Of a stretch of DNA of 64,000 bases, positions 1 through 8,335 are shown piece after piece. The translations under genes and the position numbers were made by a program. Position 1 is the first letter of the stretch, and each line of letters opens with the position of its first letter. The notes under the pieces are model-generated. The model was not told where the DNA came from. It was given only the letters and a program-made list of their open reading frames with translations, and searched no databases. The DNA lies in NCBI GenBank assembly GCA_018822105.1, contig JAHJLB010000014.1:235077-299076 (forward strand), in the 5' to 3' direction. The stretch comes from Pseudomonadota bacterium (GTDB lineage Bacteria > Desulfobacterota > Desulfovibrionia > Desulfovibrionales > Desulfovibrionaceae).

Positions 1-456
1 GCCATCGCCGACCTCTGGTACACCCGCTGGCGCTACACGGACAACCTCATGATGAGCAAGGAGGAGATCAAGGACGAGCGCAGGCAGGCCGAGGGCGACC
101 CGGAGATCAAGCAGAAGCAGCTGCGCAAGATGTTCGAGGTCATGGCCAGGCGGCTGCAGAGCACCGTGCCCAAGGCCGACGTCATCATCACCAACCCCAC
201 CCACTACGCCGTAGCCCTGCGCTACGACCTGACCGAGGCCCCGGCGCCCATGGTCCTGGCCAAGGGCGTGGACCGCATCGCCAAGAAAATCCGCGACATC
301 GCCATAGAAAACGACATCCCCATCCACGAAAACCCTCCCCTGGCACAGGCTTTGTATAAGCAGGTTGAAATCGGCGAGACCATCCCCGAGGAAATGTATC
401 AGGCTGTGGCCGGAATTTTGTCCAGACTGGCGAAATTCAAGGGCCGCAGAGGATAA
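1..456 (+). CDS. flhB: Flagellar export apparatus protein FlhB, C-terminal part (5' end outside window)
   Basis: FlhB is the substrate-specificity switch of the flagellar type III export gate. The reading frame is open from the first base, so this is the last 151 residues of a longer protein; the four-helix membrane domain lies upstream of the window. The NPTH autocleavage motif is encoded at 193-204, followed by the usual HYAVALRYD continuation, which marks the cytoplasmic FlhB-C domain. The upstream linker is charged and helical (EEIKDERRQAEGDPEIK). The protein ends shortly after the conserved C-terminal domain without a long tail. flhA follows after 57 bases on the same strand, the usual FlhB-FlhA pairing. 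The identification is firm; only the start is missing. Confidence 0.96.
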   Translation, partial: AIADLWYTRWRYTDNLMMSKEEIKDERRQAEGDPEIKQKQLRKMFEVMARRLQSTVPKADVIITNPTHYAVALRYDLTEAPAPMVLAKGVDRIAKKIRDIAIENDIPIHENPPLAQALYKQVEIGETIPEEMYQAVAGILSRLAKFKGRRG

Positions 457-513
457 CGCCTCATCCCTGAAGATGCTCCCGCCGGTGTCACAACCCGAGG
501 GAGCGTCAACATT

Positions 514-2622
514 ATGTCCCAAAGCGCCAAATTCGCTGCCCTGGACATCGACTACTCAAAATTCGCCAAGCAGGGCGACATCCTCCTGTCCGTCGGCGTC
601 GTGGTCATCCTGATGATGATGCTCGTGCCCATGCCGACCATCGTGCTGGACCTCATGCTGACCTTCAGCATCTCCATCAGCCTCGTGGTGCTCATCACCA
701 GCATGTTCCTGGAATCCCCAATGGAGTTCACCATCTTCCCGTCGCTGCTCCTGGTCAGCACCCTGATGCGCCTGTCGCTCAACGTGGCCGCCACCCGCCT
801 GGTGCTCATGCACGGCGACGAGGGCACCGGGGCAGCGGGCAAGGTCATCCAGAGCTTCGGCGAGTTCGTGGTCGGCGGCAACTACGCCATCGGCATCGTC
901 ATCTTCTTCATCCTCTTCACCATCAACAAGACCGTCATCGTCGCCGGTATGACGCGCATCGCGGAAGTGGCCGCGCGCTTCACCCTTGACTCCATGCCCG
1001 GCAAGCAGATGGCCGTTGAGGCGGACCTGAACGCCGGGCTCATCGACGAGCCCGAGGCCACCCGGCGCCGCGACAAGATCCGCAAGGAGGCCGACTTCTA
1101 CGGCGCCATGGACGGTGCGGGCAAGTTCGTCCAGGGAGACGTCAAGGCCGGGCTCATCATGCTGCTCATCAACGTGGTGGGCGGCTTCTTCATCGGCGTG
1201 TTCCAGAAGGGCATGCCCTGGCTGGAGGCCGCGCGCACCTATACCCTGCTCTCCATCGGCGACGGCCTGGTGGCCACCATCCCCTCCCTGATCATCGCCA
1301 CGGCCTCGGGCATCATCGTCTCCCGCGCCGCTGCGGAGGCCAAGATGGGCGAGGAATTCCTCGGCCAGCTGACCTTCCACCACCGCGCCCTCAAGCTGGT
1401 CGCCGGCATCCTGCTGGTCTTCGGCCTGGTGCCCGGCCTGCCCACCCTGCCCTTCATCTTCTTCTCCGGCCTGATCTACTGGATCGCCCGCATCGCCGAG
1501 CGCACCCGCCCAGGCCACGAGGCCAAGGTCAAGGCCGATAAGGATCTGGCCAGCGGCAACGGTCCGAAGCTGGACACCCCGGAGGAGGTGCAGTCCCTGC
1601 TGCCCCTCGACCAGCTCGAGCTGGAAGTGGGCTACGGCCTCATCCCCCTGGTGGACGAGGAGCAGAACGGCAACCTGCTCTCGCGCATCCGCTCCATCCG
1701 CCGCCAGTTCGCCCTGGACATGGGCGTGGTCATCCCCTCCCTGCACCTGCGCGACAACCTCCAGCTCAAGCCCGGGGAATACCGCGTGCTGGTGAAGGGC
1801 AACTCCATCGCCTCGGCCGAGATACTGATCGACCATTTCCTGGCCATGGACCCCGGCGACGCCAAGCACCGCATCGAAGGCGTGGACACCGTGGAACCGG
1901 CCTTCAACCTGCCCGCAGTCTGGATCCCCGAGGTCCAGCGCGAGGCCGCCATGCTGGCGGGCTACACCGTAGTCGACCCTTCCACGGTGGTGGCCACGCA
2001 CCTGACCGAGATCTTCCGGCGCAACCTGCACGACTTCCTGGGCCGCCAGGAGGTGCAGGAGCTCCTGACCAACCTGGCCAAGCGCGCGCCCAAGGCCGCA
2101 GACAACCTGGTGCCCAACGTCCTGCCCCTGGGCTCCGTGCAGAAGGTGCTCCAGAACCTGGTGCGCGAGGGGGTGAGCATCCGCGACATGCTGACCATCA
2201 CCGAGGCGCTGTGCGACTACGGCCCGACCATCCAGGACACCGGGGTGCTGACGGAGTACGTCCGCGCGCGCATGGGCCGCACCATCATCAAGAGCTACAT
2301 CGGCAGCGACGGCACCCTGCCCATCGTCACCCTGTCCGGCGAAATCGACGAACTTTTGACCAACAGCCTGCGCAACACCGACCAGGGCGGCTATCTGGCC
2401 CTGGAGCCGGGCAAGGCCCAGCAGGTCATCCGGGCCATCTCCAGCGCCCAGGAGAACAGCGCAGGCACCGACGGACAGCCTGTTCTGCTCACCGCGCCGC
2501 AGATTCGACCGCATCTGGCCCAATTGTTGCTTCGCTTCCTGCCAACCATGCCTGTGGTTTCCCAGGCAGAAATACCGGCAGATATCCGAATCCAATCCCT
2601 GGCCACTGTTACCCTGAGCTGA
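514..2622 (+). CDS. flhA: Flagellar export gate protein FlhA
   Basis: FlhA forms the nonameric ring of the flagellar type III export gate and uses the proton motive force to energise export. The 702-residue length is typical. The N-terminal half (about residues 20-330) has several long hydrophobic segments separated by the conserved FHIPEP-family loop (EVAARFTLDSMPGKQM). The C-terminal half is the soluble docking domain for export substrates and chaperones. The ATG start is preceded by a GAGGGAG ribosome-binding stretch. It lies between flhB and flhF, with only 4 bases before flhF, so co-transcription is expected. No anomaly was seen. Confidence 0.97.
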   Translation: MSQSAKFAALDIDYSKFAKQGDILLSVGVVVILMMMLVPMPTIVLDLMLTFSISISLVVLITSMFLESPMEFTIFPSLLLVSTLMRLSLNVAATRLVLMHGDEGTGAAGKVIQSFGEFVVGGNYAIGIVIFFILFTINKTVIVAGMTRIAEVAARFTLDSMPGKQMAVEADLNAGLIDEPEATRRRDKIRKEADFYGAMDGAGKFVQGDVKAGLIMLLINVVGGFFIGVFQKGMPWLEAARTYTLLSIGDGLVATIPSLIIATASGIIVSRAAAEAKMGEEFLGQLTFHHRALKLVAGILLVFGLVPGLPTLPFIFFSGLIYWIARIAERTRPGHEAKVKADKDLASGNGPKLDTPEEVQSLLPLDQLELEVGYGLIPLVDEEQNGNLLSRIRSIRRQFALDMGVVIPSLHLRDNLQLKPGEYRVLVKGNSIASAEILIDHFLAMDPGDAKHRIEGVDTVEPAFNLPAVWIPEVQREAAMLAGYTVVDPSTVVATHLTEIFRRNLHDFLGRQEVQELLTNLAKRAPKAADNLVPNVLPLGSVQKVLQNLVREGVSIRDMLTITEALCDYGPTIQDTGVLTEYVRARMGRTIIKSYIGSDGTLPIVTLSGEIDELLTNSLRNTDQGGYLALEPGKAQQVIRAISSAQENSAGTDGQPVLLTAPQIRPHLAQLLLRFLPTMPVVSQAEIPADIRIQSLATVTLS

Positions 2623-2626
2623 CACC

Positions 2627-3724
2627 ATGCACGTAAAAACTTTCAAGGGATCGGACACCCAGACTGCCCTGGCCCTGGTCAAGGCGGAACTGGGCGATGA
2701 GGCCATCATCCTGAACACCAAGACCGTGCGCGGAGCTAACGGGAAGAGCTGCGAGATCACCGCGGCCATCGACCCCAAGGCCCGGCCAGCCGGCGCAAAC
2801 GGCTCCGGGACGCCCCGGCGCGATGCGGGCGGCTTCATGCCGTCCCAGGACGGAAACCCGGCCGACTGGGCCTGCGAATGGCGGCAGATCAAGGACCACC
2901 TGATGGCCCTGGTCAAGCCCCAGATGAACATGGACGAGCTCTCGCCCAGGCAGCGCGTGGCCCTGAAGTACTTGGAGCGCGAGGAAGTGGACACCCAGGT
3001 CATGCTCAAGGTCTTCCTCGACCTCAAGGCCCACCCGGAGCGCCCCATCCTCCCGGTGCTGGAGTCCGTGGCGCCCTGCTACGGCTTTGAGTCAAAAAAA
3101 TGGCTGCAGAAGATCCACGTCTTTGCCGGGCCGCACGGCGCGGGCAAAAGCTCCTGCCTCATCCGCCTGGCCCTGCGCGAGAAGCAGCTCAAGCCCAAGT
3201 CGCGCATCTGCGTCGTGGCCGCGGACGAGGGCCAGGGCAAGGGCAGGCTCGTGCTGCGCCACTATGCGGACCTTTCCGGGCTGGCCTTCCGCGAGGCCAC
3301 CAATGCCGAGGAGATGGAGACGCTGCTCAAGGAGTCCATGAAGTTCGACATGATCCTGGTGGACCTGCCCGGCCTCACCGGCAAGGCCACCCTGGCCGAG
3401 CGCCTGGCGGAACTGGGCCTCATGGACTGCAAGGACATGGCCGCGCACCTGGTCGTGTCCCCGTACTTCAGCGCCAGCCAGTACACGGAGATCGCCCGGC
3501 GCTACTTGTGCCCGCAGCTGAAAAGTCTCATCTGGACGAAACTGGACGAAGCCTGTACCTTTGGCGCACTGCTCAACATGGCGCGGCTCACCGAGCTTCC
3601 GGTTTCGGCCTTGTCCTTCGGCGCGGGCCTGAAGAACAGCATCATCCCCGCCGCCAGCGACATGTTGTGGCGGCTCATCTTCAAGCACACCCTGCCCGGC
3701 TCCCAGGCCGCGCAGCATGCATAA
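2627..3724 (+). CDS. flhF: Flagellar SRP-like GTPase FlhF with altered GTPase boxes
   Basis: FlhF is an SRP-type GTPase that places the flagellum at the cell pole in polar flagellates. The first 35 residues (MHVKTFKG, then a DEAIILNTKTV stretch) are the characteristic FlhF start. A P-loop GPHGAGKSS is at residues 168-176 and the G4 box TKLDE at 304-308. Two boxes differ from the family: the insertion-box region usually read as DTYRIGA is DEGQGKG (from residue 200), and the DTAGR G3 box is DLPGL (246-250). GTP hydrolysis could therefore be changed or weak; that is inference. The basic N-terminal segment is short. The end abuts flhG, the usual partner. Confidence 0.93.
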   Translation: MHVKTFKGSDTQTALALVKAELGDEAIILNTKTVRGANGKSCEITAAIDPKARPAGANGSGTPRRDAGGFMPSQDGNPADWACEWRQIKDHLMALVKPQMNMDELSPRQRVALKYLEREEVDTQVMLKVFLDLKAHPERPILPVLESVAPCYGFESKKWLQKIHVFAGPHGAGKSSCLIRLALREKQLKPKSRICVVAADEGQGKGRLVLRHYADLSGLAFREATNAEEMETLLKESMKFDMILVDLPGLTGKATLAERLAELGLMDCKDMAAHLVVSPYFSASQYTEIARRYLCPQLKSLIWTKLDEACTFGALLNMARLTELPVSALSFGAGLKNSIIPAASDMLWRLIFKHTLPGSQAAQHA

Positions 3725-3737
3725 GGCGAGGAAGGCA

Positions 3738-4565
3738 ATGACGAGCTCTCTCCCCCTGGTCTTCTCGGTCACCTCCGGCAAAGGCGGGGTCGGCAAGACC
3801 AACATCTCGGTGAATCTGGCCTGCGCCCTGAGCAACATGGGCAAGCGCGTGGTCATCCTCGACGCTGACCTGGGCTTGGCCAACGTGGACGTGATCCTGG
3901 GCCTGGCGCCCAAGCTCAACCTCTTCCACCTCTTCGCCGAGGGCATGACCCTCGAGAAGATTCTCTGCGACACGCCGTACGGGTTCCGCATCCTGCCCGC
4001 CGCCTCGGGCGTCAGCGACATGGTCAACCTGACCACGGGCCAGAAGCTGGACCTGCTGGAGGCCATGGACTACCTTGAGGGCGGCATCGACCACCTCATC
4101 GTGGACACCGGGGCCGGCATCAACGACAATGTGCTCTACTTCAACATCGCGGCCAGCGAACGGCTGGTGGTGCTGACCACCGAGCCCACTTCCCTCACCG
4201 ACGCCTACGCCCTGATCAAGGTGCTCAAGCTGCGCCACGGCGTGGACCGCTTCCGCGTGCTGGTGAACATGGCCCCGGACGAGAAGAGCGCCAAGGAAAT
4301 CTTCACCAAGCTCTACAAGGCCTGCGACCACTTTTTAAGCGGCGTATCCCTTGATTTTGTGGGCTTCATCCCGCAGGATGCAGCGGTGCGCAAGGCAGTC
4401 ATCGCCCAGATCCCCTTTATGCACTTAAACCCTGATTGCCCCGCCAGCGTGGCCATAGGTCAGGCAGCGGCCAAGATAACAGGTTGGAAAGTCACGGCAA
4501 AGGCAGATGGAAACATTAAATTCTTCTGGAAAAAGCTCCTCTTCCAGGAACAGTCCGTGGCGTGA
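3738..4565 (+). CDS. flhG: Flagellar number regulator FlhG/FleN (MinD-like ATPase)
   Basis: FlhG is a MinD/ParA-type ATPase that limits flagellar number and antagonises FlhF. The deviant Walker A motif SGKGGVGKT lies at residues 13-21, followed by ILDADLGLANVDV (Walker A' region) and HLIVDTGAGI (Walker B region). I chose ATG 3738 because a GAGGAAGG ribosome-binding site ends 2 bases before it; an in-frame ATG at 3717 would overlap flhF by 8 bases. The C-terminus is basic and amphipathic, as expected for membrane targeting. Its 3' end overlaps fliA by 59 bases, so translation of the two may be coupled. Confidence 0.95.
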   Translation: MTSSLPLVFSVTSGKGGVGKTNISVNLACALSNMGKRVVILDADLGLANVDVILGLAPKLNLFHLFAEGMTLEKILCDTPYGFRILPAASGVSDMVNLTTGQKLDLLEAMDYLEGGIDHLIVDTGAGINDNVLYFNIAASERLVVLTTEPTSLTDAYALIKVLKLRHGVDRFRVLVNMAPDEKSAKEIFTKLYKACDHFLSGVSLDFVGFIPQDAAVRKAVIAQIPFMHLNPDCPASVAIGQAAAKITGWKVTAKADGNIKFFWKKLLFQEQSVA

Positions 4566-5298
4566 ACTGGAGTCGGGCAAGATCGCCTGGACGCATTTCC
4601 CACCGCGCGACCAGGAACTCATCGTCCGGCACTACGCCCCGAAGATCCGCATCCTGGCCCTGAGGATGAAGAACAAGCTTCCGCAGAGCGTGGAGCTTGG
4701 CGAACTCATCAGCGCCGGGAGCATCGGGCTTCTCGACGCCCTGGGCAAATACCGCCCGGAGCTCGGCATCAAGTTCGACACGTATTCGGAGAACCGCATC
4801 AAGGGCTCCATGCTCGACGAGTTGCGCCGCATGGACTGGTTCTCGCGGGGGATGCGTCAGAAGGTGAAGATGCTCGACGAAGCCATGCGCCAGATCGAAC
4901 ATGAAACCGGCTCCTCGGCCACGCAGGAACAGTTGACCAACAAGACCGGCCTCTCCTCGCGCGAAGTCCAGCAGGGCCTGGAGGCCCTGCAGAACCAGCT
5001 GTGCGTCAGCCTCGACGCCTTTCAGGAGAACTTCGTCGGCAGCCGCGAATCCCTTTCGGAGAACGAGCCGTATCAGTCCACGGCATTCCAGGAAATGGTT
5101 GACAAGATTGCAAGCCTCATAGAAGAATTAACACCTAGAGAGAAACTAGTCATATCGCTCTACTACGGCGAAGAGTTGAACATGAAAGAGACCGCCCAGG
5201 TCATGGACATCACGGAAGGGCGCGTCTCACAGCTCCATTCACAGGCCCTTGCCAAGCTGCGGGACAATTTCCGGCGGCGCTACGAAAACGACGGTTGA
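4507..5298 (+). CDS. fliA: RNA polymerase sigma factor FliA (sigma-28)
   Basis: FliA directs RNA polymerase to late flagellar and chemotaxis genes. Region 2 is visible as an ELISAGSIGLLDAL stretch followed by FDTYSENRIKGSMLDELR; region 4 is the helix-turn-helix stretch ending in MDITEGRVSQLHSQAL. The length of 263 residues is standard. The ATG lies inside flhG with a weak AAGG-type site upstream; nothing shorter would keep region 1.2. Its likely target inside this window is the near-consensus promoter at 43554-43580. No flgM anti-sigma gene is visible in the window. Confidence 0.95.
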   Translation: METLNSSGKSSSSRNSPWRELESGKIAWTHFPPRDQELIVRHYAPKIRILALRMKNKLPQSVELGELISAGSIGLLDALGKYRPELGIKFDTYSENRIKGSMLDELRRMDWFSRGMRQKVKMLDEAMRQIEHETGSSATQEQLTNKTGLSSREVQQGLEALQNQLCVSLDAFQENFVGSRESLSENEPYQSTAFQEMVDKIASLIEELTPREKLVISLYYGEELNMKETAQVMDITEGRVSQLHSQALAKLRDNFRRRYENDG

Positions 5299-5316
5299 TC
5301 CAGGAGGAGAAAGAAT

Positions 5317-5700
5317 ATGCCCGCGGACAAGAACATGCGCATTCTCATTGTCGACGACTTTTCCACCATGCGCAAGATCATCAAGAACATCCTCCGCCAG
5401 CTCGGCTACAACAACGTCACCGAGGCAGACGATGGCACCACGGCCTGGGAAACCCTGAACCGCGACAACATCGACTTCATCATCTCCGACTGGAACATGC
5501 CGCAGATGACCGGCATCGAGCTTCTGCGCAAGGTGCGCTCCAGCGAGGAGTACGCCGCCACGCCCTTTCTCATGGTCACGGCGGAGGCGCAGCAGGAAAA
5601 CATCATCGAAGCCGTGCAGGCCAAGGTCTCCAACTACATCGTGAAGCCGTTCACCCCGGAGACCCTGGGCCAGAAGATCGACAAGATCTTTGTGAGCTAG
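5317..5700 (+). CDS. cheY: Chemotaxis response regulator CheY
   Basis: This is a single-domain receiver protein of 127 residues, the CheY length, with no output domain. The acidic pocket is D13-D14, the phospho-acceptor is D58 (in SDWNMP), and the switch residues T88, Y107 and K110 are all in their usual places. Phospho-CheY binds the flagellar motor switch and changes rotation. An AGGAGGAGAAAG ribosome-binding site precedes the ATG. The position within the flagellar operon, between fliA and fliL, supports CheY over a generic receiver protein. Confidence 0.95.
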   Translation: MPADKNMRILIVDDFSTMRKIIKNILRQLGYNNVTEADDGTTAWETLNRDNIDFIISDWNMPQMTGIELLRKVRSSEEYAATPFLMVTAEAQQENIIEAVQAKVSNYIVKPFTPETLGQKIDKIFVS

Positions 5701-5728
5701 GCCGAACCCATGAGGGGGGGGCACATCC

Positions 5729-6430
5729 GTGGTTCCAGATCCCACTGAGGGGGCGCAGCCCACAGTTTCGGGAATGCCTGACGGGGACGAAGTCGCCCTT
5801 GATACGAGCGAGACCGCGCGCGCATCGCAGAAGGTCGACCTTGACCTGGACGACGCGCCCTTCCTCGAGGATGAGGAAGAGGTCAAGCCGGAACCGGTTA
5901 AGCCCAAGGAGACCATCAAGCTTGCTGCGGCCGATGAAGAAATTCCGGCCCCAAAGGACAAGAAGAAACTCATCATCATCGGCGCTGCAGCCCTGGTCCT
6001 CGTGCTGGCCCTCGCCCTTGCCGCAAAATTCCTCTTCTTCAAGGGCAAGTCTGTCCCCCCAGCCGAAAAGCCGCACCAGGCGGCAGTCCAGGACAACAAG
6101 ACCGAAGCCGCCGCCCCTCTCCCCCCGGAAGTCCTTGTGCGCCTTGAGCCATTCTGGGTGGAGCAAAAAGGCGAAGGCGACGAGATACGGTTTCTCATAG
6201 CGCGCATCCTCCTGAGCACCCACGACCAGACAGTGGCCAAGGAGCTCACAGGGCGGCTCTTGCAGGCGCGCAATGCCGTGTTCTACTATCTGAAGAATAA
6301 AGATGTGCAGTATTTGACCGATGAGAAGAATACGGAGAAATTGAAGTCCGAACTGCTGCTCGTCATCAACCAGTACGTCACCGACGGCAAGTTCGAAACC
6401 CTCATGTTCGAGGAGTATGTGGTGAAATAG
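5729..6430 (+). CDS. fliL: Flagellar basal-body-associated protein FliL
   Basis: FliL is an inner-membrane protein that surrounds the stator units and supports motor torque. The protein has an acidic, Pro/Lys-rich cytoplasmic N-terminus (about 85 residues, longer than in enteric FliL), one transmembrane helix at about residues 86-110 and a periplasmic domain with the FliL-type ending (VINQYVTDGKFETLMFEEYVVK region). The chosen start is GTG 5729, which has a G-rich ribosome-binding stretch 8 bases upstream. That stretch is a run of eight G (5714-5721). Loss of one G would put the ATG at 5710 in frame with fliL, so the real start or the base count deserves checking. Confidence 0.9.
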   Translation: MVPDPTEGAQPTVSGMPDGDEVALDTSETARASQKVDLDLDDAPFLEDEEEVKPEPVKPKETIKLAAADEEIPAPKDKKKLIIIGAAALVLVLALALAAKFLFFKGKSVPPAEKPHQAAVQDNKTEAAAPLPPEVLVRLEPFWVEQKGEGDEIRFLIARILLSTHDQTVAKELTGRLLQARNAVFYYLKNKDVQYLTDEKNTEKLKSELLLVINQYVTDGKFETLMFEEYVVK

Positions 6431-6431
6431 C

Positions 6432-6764
6432 ATGGCCTCCACGCCGCTGGACCTGCCCATCCTGATCTCGCAGCTGCCGAACATGCAGCAGATCGCGGGA
6501 GCGCACCTCGTGCCGCACGAGGCGCAGCAGGTGCTCTTCGGGCAACTGGTGGCCGAGCATCAGCGCAAGGACCAGCAGACCGTCCAGGACGTTGAGAAGA
6601 AGGAAGGCCTGGAAGCTTTGGACCGTGAAACAGGCGGCAAGAACTCCTCCCCCGGCTTTGCCCGGAAGCGGCGCGCGCCCCTTCCCGAAGCCCTGGCCCA
6701 GCCGGACACACAGTCCTCCAACGCCTCGCCCTGGGCCGGCAACATCATCAACGTGAAGATCTGA
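6432..6764 (+). CDS. Hypothetical protein of the flagellar operon
   Basis: I do not recognise this 110-residue protein. It starts 1 base after fliL and is therefore probably the last gene of the flagellar operon. It is hydrophilic, Gln/Glu/Lys-rich in the middle (residues 30-65), basic around residues 70-80, and ends in hydrophobic GNIINVKI. No signal peptide, membrane helix or catalytic motif is visible. The gene context suggests a role in motility or in motor assembly, but this is inference only. Confidence 0.72.
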   Translation: MASTPLDLPILISQLPNMQQIAGAHLVPHEAQQVLFGQLVAEHQRKDQQTVQDVEKKEGLEALDRETGGKNSSPGFARKRRAPLPEALAQPDTQSSNASPWAGNIINVKI

Positions 6765-6796
6765 ACCCGGACTGTCTGCTCCAAGGCCTACGGGCC

Positions 6797-7000
6797 CTAC
6801 CTCCTTTCCTCCTCTTCCCTTTCCTCTTCACGGATCTCCTCTGCCGTGGGGAAACGTCCCAGGAACCAGAAATACAGCCACTTCCGCCGCTCCTTGCGCA
6901 CCAGAGGAGGACCGCCCGAGCGCTTCATCCGGTCGACGAGCAGCGCCAGGAAGACGCCGAAGGCCAAAACAACCAGGGCGAACAGCCAATTGCTCATCAC
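6797..7000 (-). CDS. Small single-pass membrane protein, unknown
   Basis: A 66-67-residue protein with one N-terminal transmembrane helix (about residues 4-23), then a strongly charged tail containing KRSGG, RKERRKW and a run of Glu/Arg at the end. The start is GTG 7000 or, more likely, ATG 6997, which has GGTGGA upstream. It is convergent with the flagellar operon. I do not recognise the family; the basic-then-acidic tail suggests a cytoplasmic face that binds a partner. It could also be spurious, but the membrane helix and positive-inside pattern argue for a real gene. Confidence 0.55.
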   Translation of the reverse strand: MMSNWLFALVVLAFGVFLALLVDRMKRSGGPPLVRKERRKWLYFWFLGRFPTAEEIREEEREEEERR

Positions 7001-7099
7001 TCCACCACCATCGCTTTCGCGTTGTGCAGCCTACGTAGTGCATATCTACCCAGGATGCACGGAAAACGCGAGAGAATACATGGAACCGCGCCCGCGGCA

Positions 7100-7128
7100 T
7101 TGCCTCCGCCCCCGGGAATGTGCATAAT
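7100..7128 (+). promoter_or_regulatory. Candidate sigma-70 promoter for the SLOG-like gene
   Basis: TTGCCT and CATAAT are separated by 17 bases, 62 bases upstream of the ATG at 7190. The -10 hexamer differs from consensus at one position. The rest of the 7001-7189 gap shows no other feature. Confidence 0.5.
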
Positions 7129-7189
7129 GCCTAAGCGAACACGGCTCTTGGCCTGATCTCCGCCACCTCAACCCGTCAAGGAGGCTTCA

Positions 7190-7750
7190 ATGCCCACCCC
7201 CAGCGAATACACCCTGTTCAGCGGCGGCGCACAGGGCGCCGAGGCCGAGTTCGGCAAACTGGCCGAGTCCATGGGCGTCCAGGAGGTCAATTTCTCCTTC
7301 GAAGGCCACAAGATAGAGCGCTCGCGCGGCCTGCGCATGCTGACCACTGAGGAGCTCATGCGCAAGGATGTGAGCCTGACCTACGTCTCCAAGCTCCTGG
7401 ACCGCAATTTCAGCAACGCCCCGCAGATCCGCATGGTCCTGCGCACCATCATGTACCAGGTGGACTCCGGCCTGGAGGTCTTTGTGGTGGGCAGCATCCT
7501 GGAGAACGGCACCGTCAACGGCGGCACCGGCTGGGGCGCGGAGTTCGCCAAGATCTGCAACAAGCCGCTGTTCGTCTTCGACCAGGTGAAGAACGGCTGG
7601 TTCACCTGGAGCAAGGGCACCTGGGAGGCCGTGGCCAGCCCGGTCATCACCAGGCACCACTTCACCGGCACTGGCACCCGCTTCCTTGAGGACAACGGCC
7701 GCCGCGCCATCGCCGAGCTCTTCGTGCGCTCCTTCCAGGCCAAGGCCTAG
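7190..7750 (+). CDS. SLOG/Rossmann-like conserved hypothetical protein
   Basis: This 186-residue protein has a glycine motif near the N-terminus (SGGAQGAEAEF, residues 11-21) and a second Gly/Thr-rich loop (NGGTGWGAEFA, then KPLFVFD) in the second half. This two-loop arrangement resembles SLOG-superfamily proteins (LOG, DprA, YpsA type), which bind nucleotides or their derivatives. The family assignment is inference from the pattern, and the ligand is unknown. An AAGGAGG site ends close to the ATG. The gene is a single transcription unit with its own promoter and a strong terminator (7769-7810). Confidence 0.75.
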   Translation: MPTPSEYTLFSGGAQGAEAEFGKLAESMGVQEVNFSFEGHKIERSRGLRMLTTEELMRKDVSLTYVSKLLDRNFSNAPQIRMVLRTIMYQVDSGLEVFVVGSILENGTVNGGTGWGAEFAKICNKPLFVFDQVKNGWFTWSKGTWEAVASPVITRHHFTGTGTRFLEDNGRRAIAELFVRSFQAKA

Positions 7751-7768
7751 GCGGAGAAAAGACCTTCC

Positions 7769-7810
7769 AGGCGATCCCGGTCCGCATGCCGGCCGGGGTC
7801 GCCTTTTTTT
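7769..7810 (+). terminator. Rho-independent terminator
   Basis: A 12-base-pair stem (AGGCGATCCCGG with CCGGGGTCGCCT, one G-T pair) with a 12-base loop is followed directly by a run of T. It closes the unit of the 7190 gene. Confidence 0.9.
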
Positions 7811-7901
7811 CGGCGCATTGATTTTCCGCGCAAAACCGTGCATTCCTCATCAAAAGATTGGCTTCCCGCCCAATTCTCCAGCAAACCACACAGGTGTCCC
7901 T

Positions 7902-8318
7902 ATGCAGATCACCGCGCTCCTGCTCCTGGCCCTCACCGTCACCGAGCTGGCCCTGCTCTTCGTGGTCATCGCCTTCTACCTGCGCCTGCGCAAGTCCGAG
8001 GCCCTCATCGCGCGCATGCAGACCAAGCAGGAGCAGTTCCTGAACAAGCTGCGCGTCAACGCCCAGCTGGAGCAGGAGCTGGTGGACAGCTTCGAGCGCA
8101 GGCAGGACGAACTGGCGCGCCTGGACTCCCAGCTCACCGAGCGGGTGGTGGTGCTGAACAAGCTGCTCAAGCAGGCCGACGAATACGCCCGCTCCCCGCA
8201 GTTCCTGCGCCAGGTCATCATCTCCGGCAACCGCCAGGGCAAGAACCCCAAGGAGCTGGCCAAGACCACGGGCCTGTCGGTGGACGAGGTGGAGCTCATC
8301 ATCGACCAGAACACCTGA
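7902..8318 (+). CDS. Membrane-anchored coiled-coil protein with C-terminal helix-turn-helix-like segment (DUF2802-like)
   Basis: The 138-residue product has one N-terminal transmembrane helix (about residues 3-25), a charged coiled coil (about 30-95) and a small C-terminal domain with a helix-turn-helix look (NPKELAKTTGLSVDEVELII). That layout is like the DUF2802 family, often found near flagellar genes; the assignment is from layout only. Translation from ATG 7902 has AGGTG upstream. It is followed after 17 bases by the FliK-like gene and is probably co-transcribed with it. Confidence 0.72.
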   Translation: MQITALLLLALTVTELALLFVVIAFYLRLRKSEALIARMQTKQEQFLNKLRVNAQLEQELVDSFERRQDELARLDSQLTERVVVLNKLLKQADEYARSPQFLRQVIISGNRQGKNPKELAKTTGLSVDEVELIIDQNT

Positions 8319-8335
8319 GGCACAGGGCACCCCCC

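Noticed and set aside
556..3048. Long open frame of 830 codons on the minus strand opposite flhA and flhF
   Set aside because: It is antisense to two clear flagellar genes, rich in His/Gly/Asp/Gln, and has no domain; high third-position GC opens such frames.
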